Shown in pieces: positions 59,477 through 64,000 of a stretch of DNA of 64,000 nt (positions within the stretch are counted from its first letter, which is position 1; every line of letters begins with the position of its first letter). The stretch comes from Paenibacillus daejeonensis DSM 15491. Lineage in GTDB: Bacteria; Bacillota; Bacilli; Paenibacillales; Paenibacillaceae. The translations under genes and the position numbers were made by a program. The DNA is taken from contig NZ_KB899662.1 of NCBI RefSeq assembly GCF_000378385.1, positions 1 to 64,000 on the forward strand, read 5' to 3'. The notes under the pieces are model-generated. The model worked only from the letters and a program-made list of their open reading frames with translations, was not told the origin of the DNA and ran no database searches.

Positions 59477-60052
59477 TTATGACTCTTCAATCAATCGCTG
59501 GGCCATCCTGGCCGCACGCTCCAGCCGCTGCTGAATCTGCGGCCAATTGTGGCGGCTTGCCCGGTGGATCACCATGTCATAGGCCTGCCCCCGGATCGTC
59601 AGCCCGCCCTGGTCTATTCTGAGACGCTCCAATCCACACCGCTCATGGAAGGATACGACGCGTCCGTTATCCTGTACCGTATTCGAGTAGATATTGGTCA
59701 GCCCCAATCGCTCGAACGCGATTTGAAACGCCAGCCAGACACTGGCAGGCGCAGCCGGGACAGTCGGGAGAATGATCCAGCGGCCCCAGTGGCCCTCTCC
59801 CTTGGCGATATCATAAATGGCAATCGTACCCACCGGCTTGCCATCCAGCCGTTCAATGACAAAGTAATAATCGTCTTCCCGATTCAGATGATCAGCCATC
59901 CAGGCCTGATGAGCATCATAGTCGCTCCCGATGTCACCGATGTAGCGAGCGAGCTCCGGCATCCGGCGAATGTGGTAAATAAATGCCGCATCCGCCAGGG
60001 CAACCGGCCGCAGCCGGATGCCGAAGCGTTCGACGGTGATGGCTTGCTTCAT
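59477..60052 (-). CDS. GNAT-family N-acetyltransferase (RimJ/RimL-like)
   Basis: A 191-residue acyltransferase: IRLRPVALADAAFIYHIRRMPELARYIGDI start, the RLDGKPVGTIAIYDI core, GRWIILPTVPAAPASVWLAFQIAF acetyl-CoA region and NTVQDNGRVVSFHERCGL. It is the last gene of the unit that also has FkbH-like and acyl-carrier-protein genes and may move the acyl group from the carrier protein to a sugar amine. Overlaps the carrier gene by four bases. Confidence 0.85.
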   Translation of the reverse strand: MKQAITVERFGIRLRPVALADAAFIYHIRRMPELARYIGDIGSDYDAHQAWMADHLNREDDYYFVIERLDGKPVGTIAIYDIAKGEGHWGRWIILPTVPAAPASVWLAFQIAFERLGLTNIYSNTVQDNGRVVSFHERCGLERLRIDQGGLTIRGQAYDMVIHRASRHNWPQIQQRLERAARMAQRLIEES

Positions 60053-60282
60053 AGCTTCACCTCGATGATCCGCACGAGATCTTCCAGCGACTCCACGCTG
60101 GCCACTTCATCGCTGGTAAATCGGATACCGAAGGTTTCCTCCAGCGACAGAATCAGCTCCATATGCTTCAGCGAGTCCCAGCTGTCCAAGCTGTGCCGCT
60201 GCGGATTGCTGTCTTGCGATAGCGGCACCTCCAGCACCTCAGCCAGCAGCTCCAGCAGCTGTTGCCGCAATTCCCGGCTCAT
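60049..60282 (-). CDS. Acyl carrier protein
   Basis: A 77-residue carrier with the phosphopantetheine Ser in LDSWDSLKHMELILSLEETFGIRFTSDEVASVESLEDLV, the classic DSL motif and following helix. It is not next to fatty-acid genes but between an FkbH-like enzyme and a GNAT enzyme, so it is a dedicated carrier for glycan acylation. Confidence 0.92.
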   Translation of the reverse strand: MSRELRQQLLELLAEVLEVPLSQDSNPQRHSLDSWDSLKHMELILSLEETFGIRFTSDEVASVESLEDLVRIIEVKL

Positions 60283-61988
60283 TACACCACCTCCACCTTC
60301 GCAGGATGATTCCCCAGTTGCTTCTTAAGCGTGCCTATCAGCCTGCGGACGGAGTACCTTCCGCCTGTCTCTGGCCCCAGCCGCTCCGCCCATTCCCGTG
60401 CAGGCGCGTTGCGCGAACCTTCCGCCCTGTCCATACGGAGCCACTTCACGCCACGCTGAGTTAGAAGCTCCAGCAGCGAAGCCAGAATAAGTGATTCAAT
60501 CCCCCTACCAAAAGCGCGACAGCTGAGGAGAGCCTCTATCAGCCTAGCTTCCTTGCCCTCAACCCGGCAGACAAACGCACCAATAATGCCGCTATCGGAC
60601 AGCTGATCCGAGAGCGCAGCCGTTACAGTCACATACTGCCCGGGGTCCATCATGAGCTGCGCCTCCTGCAGGGACATCCGCCGCAGCGCAAGGTTAAACT
60701 GATTCGTCTTGTGGCTCATATCATGAAGCCGCTGGACATGGTCTGCCTCGTTCAGATGCAGACGCAGGACCATCTGCAAGCTCGCCAGATACGACAACGG
60801 ATCGGAAGCCTCGCTCCGCAGCCGCTCTCGTTGCCGGTTCGCCTGAACATCCCTTGTCCGGGAGCTCGCCTCCGCATCGGGACGCAGTTGGTACAAGCCA
60901 GGAAAGTGCGCGAGCTTCTCCACTGTTCGCGACGCGTCGGCTTCCGCTCTCAGAATATGCACCGAAGGCTGTTCAGCTGCCATACGGAGCAGTTCCGCAG
61001 GATTATCATCCAGGAACAGCATGGCTGAGGGGTCAATATTAAGCTCGGCGGCCAATCGGACCAGATTATCCGGCTTGCTCTGCCAATTCGCAGCCACCGC
61101 GGCGAAGTCCAGCCAGCGCAGCGGGAAATCTTCCCGCTTCTCGAAGAGCTCCCTAACATCCTGCTCCTCGTTGCGGCTGCAGATCGTCAGCAACATGCCG
61201 GACGCCTTCAGCCGCGCCAGGAGTCGTTGCAAATCCGCATGCCCGTCGGTCAGAGCCACTCCGTCAATGCCGTCCTCGCCCAATACACCGCGATAGAGCG
61301 TATCGTCCAAATCGAGAGCCAGTGCCTTCAGACGAGGCCCCATGGCTGCCGGCAGCAGATGCACACCCATGTGCCGAGCAATGGCAAGCGTTGCCTCTCC
61401 CGAGAACGGATAATGGCTGGCCGCATCATTGCGCGGATCCCAGAGGTCCTCACCTGTCCGCGCAAGTGCATTCAGATCGATACACTCACAGGCCGTCTGC
61501 TCCGCCAGTGTTTCGCTGAGCCAGTAGTTCAGCTGACGGGAACGCTCGGAGTCACGGGTCCGAAAACTGAACAGCCGTTCATCCACAAGGGAAGCCTCCG
61601 GCCAGTTGTTAACCCAGATGGTACGGTCGGTAGACTGCCGTAACTGCTGCAGGCGCTCGGCGAGCCAGCCCACGGCTTCCCGGGCCGACATGGATGATGC
61701 ATAGATTCGCCAATCCAGCCAAACGACATAACCGTCATAGGCTGACGAACCGCCAATTCCATGCAAAGCGGCATCGTAGTCGGAGTAGTCGCAGGTTACC
61801 TTGGCCCCCCACAATCCGCAAAAGGCAGGCAGCCACCGGGCAACAAACTCGAATGGCATCGTGCGGTCGATTCGCAGCGTAAAATCCCGGCTCGTCTGAA
61901 GCTTTGGGGCCCGGAGCAGTGCCGATCTGGACAGCTCCGGCCCCAGCAGGATATCCGCCGCATCCAGTGGATCATGACCCGTACTCAC
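60282..61988 (-). CDS. FkbH-like HAD-IIIC family protein
   Basis: About 568 residues from a GTG (MSTGHDPL) preceded by GAGAGGGG; an ATG 63 bases upstream lies inside the neighbouring gene. The N-terminal part (about 1-225) resembles the SGNH-like region of FkbH proteins. The HAD core has LDLDDTLYRGVLGEDG, TICSRNEEQDVRELFEKR and MLFLDDNPAELLRM. The C-terminal part (about 420-565) is GNAT-like (MSHKTNQFNLALRRMSLQEAQ, LLSCRAFGRGIESLILASLL). FkbH enzymes load glyceryl units from 1,3-bisphosphoglycerate onto an acyl carrier protein. The carrier gene follows directly, which supports that role here. Confidence 0.88.
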   Translation of the reverse strand: MSTGHDPLDAADILLGPELSRSALLRAPKLQTSRDFTLRIDRTMPFEFVARWLPAFCGLWGAKVTCDYSDYDAALHGIGGSSAYDGYVVWLDWRIYASSMSAREAVGWLAERLQQLRQSTDRTIWVNNWPEASLVDERLFSFRTRDSERSRQLNYWLSETLAEQTACECIDLNALARTGEDLWDPRNDAASHYPFSGEATLAIARHMGVHLLPAAMGPRLKALALDLDDTLYRGVLGEDGIDGVALTDGHADLQRLLARLKASGMLLTICSRNEEQDVRELFEKREDFPLRWLDFAAVAANWQSKPDNLVRLAAELNIDPSAMLFLDDNPAELLRMAAEQPSVHILRAEADASRTVEKLAHFPGLYQLRPDAEASSRTRDVQANRQRERLRSEASDPLSYLASLQMVLRLHLNEADHVQRLHDMSHKTNQFNLALRRMSLQEAQLMMDPGQYVTVTAALSDQLSDSGIIGAFVCRVEGKEARLIEALLSCRAFGRGIESLILASLLELLTQRGVKWLRMDRAEGSRNAPAREWAERLGPETGGRYSVRRLIGTLKKQLGNHPAKVEVV

Positions 61989-62020
61989 AAGCACCCCCCT
62001 CTCCCGTCGTAAGTGTTCAA

Positions 62021-63208
62021 TTACGAATACAGCCCCAGTTCCTTGCCCCATTCCTTAATTTTGACCAGATACGTATCCAGCAGAAACGCCGGTTTCTGGC
62101 CCTCGACAGCCCAATGCAGCTGCAAATAAAGACTCCGTTCCAGCACTCGCTGCAAATAGGCCATCTTGTACAGACGCGCCGGCTCTTCCGCAAACGTAAT
62201 GCCGTGACGCTGCATCTCCTCAGCATACAAGCGGGAGCAGCGCTCAATGACCGCATCCTCATCCTTGCGCCAATCCTTGCGGTACGCAAAGAATACCCCT
62301 GCCAGATTAAACAGGTCGAACCAGCATGGCGCAAAACGCGCCCCTTCCCAATCAATAAACTTAATGGTCCATTGCTCTTCGGCTACATTCGCGCATCCCA
62401 TATTAGGCGTCTGGAGGTCATTATGAATAATGCTCTGACCCGCCTGCAGCAGCTGCGGAAAGTAATCGGGCCCCTTGACGAGAACCTTTTGGAGCATCGC
62501 ATAACTATCCTTCAGCCGCTCCTTGAGCTCCGGACGCTCCATAGCTTTATCCAGATATGTCAGGGTGTCCGTGTTTGTTTTTTGACGCTCCATCGCAACT
62601 TTGGCGGATTGGTAAATCGGCAGCCATTCCGAGAAGACATCCCACTGCTCATAAAACCGATCGTTATAGGTTTTGGCATGTAGACGGGCCAACGACGGGA
62701 TAATCTTGTCGAAGTGATCGGGTGTAAATACGACCTGCCCCTTTAACTGCGGCACATATTCCATGAAGACCCAGACATCGCCTGTCACCGGGTGGGGCAG
62801 AATCAGGTAGATATCCGGCATGACTTCTGATAGCAGACTGGCAGCGTGCCGATACAGATTGAGTTCATTCAGGTCCTGACCGGCTACAGGCGCCTTGAAG
62901 ATTTTCAGAATCAGCGGCTGTGGCTCGCCAGCCCGCTTCATCTCCAGCTTCCAGATGGCGCTTTTCACCGTTTCCTTCAGACATTCCATTACCGCATCAT
63001 TGAGGACGACCTGGACTCCAAGATGGGCGCCGATCCGCTCGGCACAGCCGGCTTCGCGCCACCGGATACTAATCTCGCCCAGCGGCTGCGGCGCCTCGGC
63101 AGCTTGTTTGGCCGCCTCAAACCCTTGCCGGTAACCGTCCTCCTTGCCTTTCTGAAATCCGGCTGCGCGGCCATGCTCATAGCCGACCGGATCATATGCA
63201 TTCGTCAT
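62021..63208 (-). CDS. CotS/APH-like kinase family protein with N-terminal GX3 tag
   Basis: A 395-residue protein. Residues 9-37 carry the GX3 tag (G9, G13, G17, G21, G25, G29, then Ala33, Ala37). The rest is an aminoglycoside-phosphotransferase-like kinase fold as in spore-coat CotS/YsxE: ILKIFKAPVAGQDLNELNLYRH (ATP Lys region), VWVFMEYVP, LARLHAKTYNDRFY, and the catalytic loop SIIHNDLQTPNMGCANV with FIDWEGARFAPCWFDL. Family members act on coat sugars or phospho-substrates. It is the first gene of the FkbH/carrier/GNAT unit, with CATAAGATG 34 bases upstream of the start. Confidence 0.87.
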   Translation of the reverse strand: MTNAYDPVGYEHGRAAGFQKGKEDGYRQGFEAAKQAAEAPQPLGEISIRWREAGCAERIGAHLGVQVVLNDAVMECLKETVKSAIWKLEMKRAGEPQPLILKIFKAPVAGQDLNELNLYRHAASLLSEVMPDIYLILPHPVTGDVWVFMEYVPQLKGQVVFTPDHFDKIIPSLARLHAKTYNDRFYEQWDVFSEWLPIYQSAKVAMERQKTNTDTLTYLDKAMERPELKERLKDSYAMLQKVLVKGPDYFPQLLQAGQSIIHNDLQTPNMGCANVAEEQWTIKFIDWEGARFAPCWFDLFNLAGVFFAYRKDWRKDEDAVIERCSRLYAEEMQRHGITFAEEPARLYKMAYLQRVLERSLYLQLHWAVEGQKPAFLLDTYLVKIKEWGKELGLYS

Positions 63209-63340
63209 AGGCTTGCATCCCTCACTCTACTGTACTTCTCCCATCTTATGTGGTGAGGCAGCGGAGTGCTACAAGGCTTACAACCGATGGTGCAACCGTA
63301 TGTTATAATGGGTAAAAAGATGTCGAAGGAGGTGCTTGCC

Positions 63341-63781
63341 TTGAGCAAACGGAGATTCATGATTGGAGGATGGCTATTGGTGCTGCTATGCGTGGCTGCC
63401 TGCAGCGGCAACAGCAATGAACCCATGAAGCTGCCACCGGAGCCGACGCCGGAAGAAGTACTGCACGATCTTCAAACCGATACCAGCAGTTTGCTTGGAC
63501 TTCCCGTAGGCGCCCAGAGAGGCGAACAATTCCCGTTGTTGGAGCTGGTCGTCGAGGATGAGGAAATGAACTTCACTACATCCGAGAATAGCGTGACCGC
63601 TGAAGTGACCGCTTACGTCGGGGATCGGGAATGGAAAAGCGTCGACAAGAAAACAATTAGCGTCGTTTACGCATTGAACGATCTCGGGACGTGGCAGTAT
63701 AGCGGGTTGAACATCGGCGACAGTATCGTCGCTGTCGCCGCTCGCCAGGCTTTATTCTCATCCGAGCTGCCTACGCCCTGA
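63341..63781 (+). CDS. Lipoprotein of unknown function
   Basis: A 146-residue lipoprotein from a TTG start that has a perfect AAGGAGG site eight bases upstream. Signal SKRRFMIGGWLLVLLCVAACSGN with lipobox VAAC, then a Pro/Glu-rich linker (MKLPPEPTPEEVLHDL) and a beta-rich domain with no motif that I recognise. A TATAAT lies at 63304-63309; its -35 is weak. It is divergent from the kinase gene. Confidence 0.7.
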   Translation: MSKRRFMIGGWLLVLLCVAACSGNSNEPMKLPPEPTPEEVLHDLQTDTSSLLGLPVGAQRGEQFPLLELVVEDEEMNFTTSENSVTAEVTAYVGDREWKSVDKKTISVVYALNDLGTWQYSGLNIGDSIVAVAARQALFSSELPTP

Positions 63782-63791
63782 TATAGCATGA

Positions 63792-64000
63792 CTACAGCTT
63801 TAAGAGCTTGCTGAGCACCCAGATCTTCTCCAGATAAACCCGCAGCAGCTTGGCTTCTTTCTTCCCGGTTACCGCCCAGTTCAGCTGCAGGTACAACCCG
63901 CGCTCCAGTACGCGCTGGAGATAGGCCTTCCGGTAGAGCACGAGCGGCGCTTCCTCAAAGACGACGCCGTGCTTTTGCATTTCCCGCGCGTAGAGGTCCA
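63792..64000 (-). CDS. CotS/APH-like kinase family protein, C-terminal part (runs off the right edge)
   Basis: The reading frame is open to the window edge; the last 69 residues are visible. They closely match the C-terminus of the tagged kinase at 62021-63208 (LDLYAREMQKHGVVFEEAP...YRKAYLQRVLERGLYLQLNWAV versus RLYAEEMQRHGITF...YLQRVLERSLYLQLHWAV). It is thus a paralog from the same spore-surface set. The catalytic part and start lie beyond the window. Confidence 0.8.
   Translation of the reverse strand, partial: DLYAREMQKHGVVFEEAPLVLYRKAYLQRVLERGLYLQLNWAVTGKKEAKLLRVYLEKIWVLSKLLKL

Noticed and set aside
1-64000. CRISPR array, tRNA genes, insertion sequences or prophage
   Set aside because: No regularly spaced repeats, no tRNA cloverleaf sequence and no transposase or integrase product were seen on reading the window and its open frames.

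Overview
The window looks like a chromosomal segment of a Paenibacillus-like, spore-forming Bacillales bacterium. The evidence is a 74-residue GerE regulator, a YhcN/YlaJ-type spore lipoprotein, CgeB-, CotS- and YheC/D-like spore-surface families, strong GGAGG ribosome sites and a Gram-positive agr-type locus. All assignments are made by eye from motifs; no database was searched.

Region 1 (1-20989, housekeeping). The 5' end of a 16S rRNA gene with its leader and promoter leaves through the left edge. Then, mostly on the minus strand, come: L-serine dehydratase (sdaAB/sdaAA) downstream of a DapA-like aldolase and an NAD-dependent epimerase; a regulator that fuses a PrpR-N-like part, a GGDEY domain and a winged helix; a PhoP/PnpS-type two-component pair; a BASS transporter; a class I fumarase; a YfbR-like nucleotidase; a SWIM-protein/SNF2-helicase pair; a membrane sensor; a TPR protein; glutaminase; and an SDR oxidoreductase.

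Region 2 (21000-33000, sensing and sugar use). This holds a palindromic intergenic element, a DCC-family protein, a GntR/LacI-hybrid regulator with a GH51 arabinofuranosidase, and a very large 7TM hybrid kinase carrying two kinase modules, paired with a receiver-BTAD regulator. It also holds an FAH-family protein and a compact agr-type quorum-sensing operon. That operon has an AgrC-like membrane sensor with no kinase domain, AgrB, an unlisted 40-residue AgrD-like peptide with a predicted SWTFW lactone ring, and a LytTR protein with no receiver domain.

Region 3 (33000-36415). An AraC regulator is divergent from a TIM-barrel sugar isomerase. Then come gerE with a sigma-K-like promoter, a spore lipoprotein, and fabH with a clear FapR operator.

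Region 4 (36469-64000, spore-surface glycan cluster). About 24 genes in four transcription units cover nucleotide-sugar synthesis (rfbA, rfbB, a C4-epimerase, a UDP-sugar dehydrogenase, an aminotransferase and an ATP-grasp ligase), many glycosyltransferases (GT2, GT4, CgeB-like, GT-D fold), and an FkbH/acyl-carrier-protein/GNAT acylation set. There are also CotS-like kinases and an Asp/Glu racemase next to a fused Mur-ligase/YheC-D ATP-grasp protein. Several cluster proteins, otherwise unrelated, share an N-terminal tag with a small residue at every fourth position (GX3 repeat), often with a Lys/Arg-rich tract, and one 94-residue protein consists only of this tag. Matching CATAC elements lie 38-39 bases upstream of three unit starts. 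I infer a late-sporulation (sigma-K/GerE) pathway that builds and anchors a glycan, and perhaps a peptide polymer, on the spore surface.
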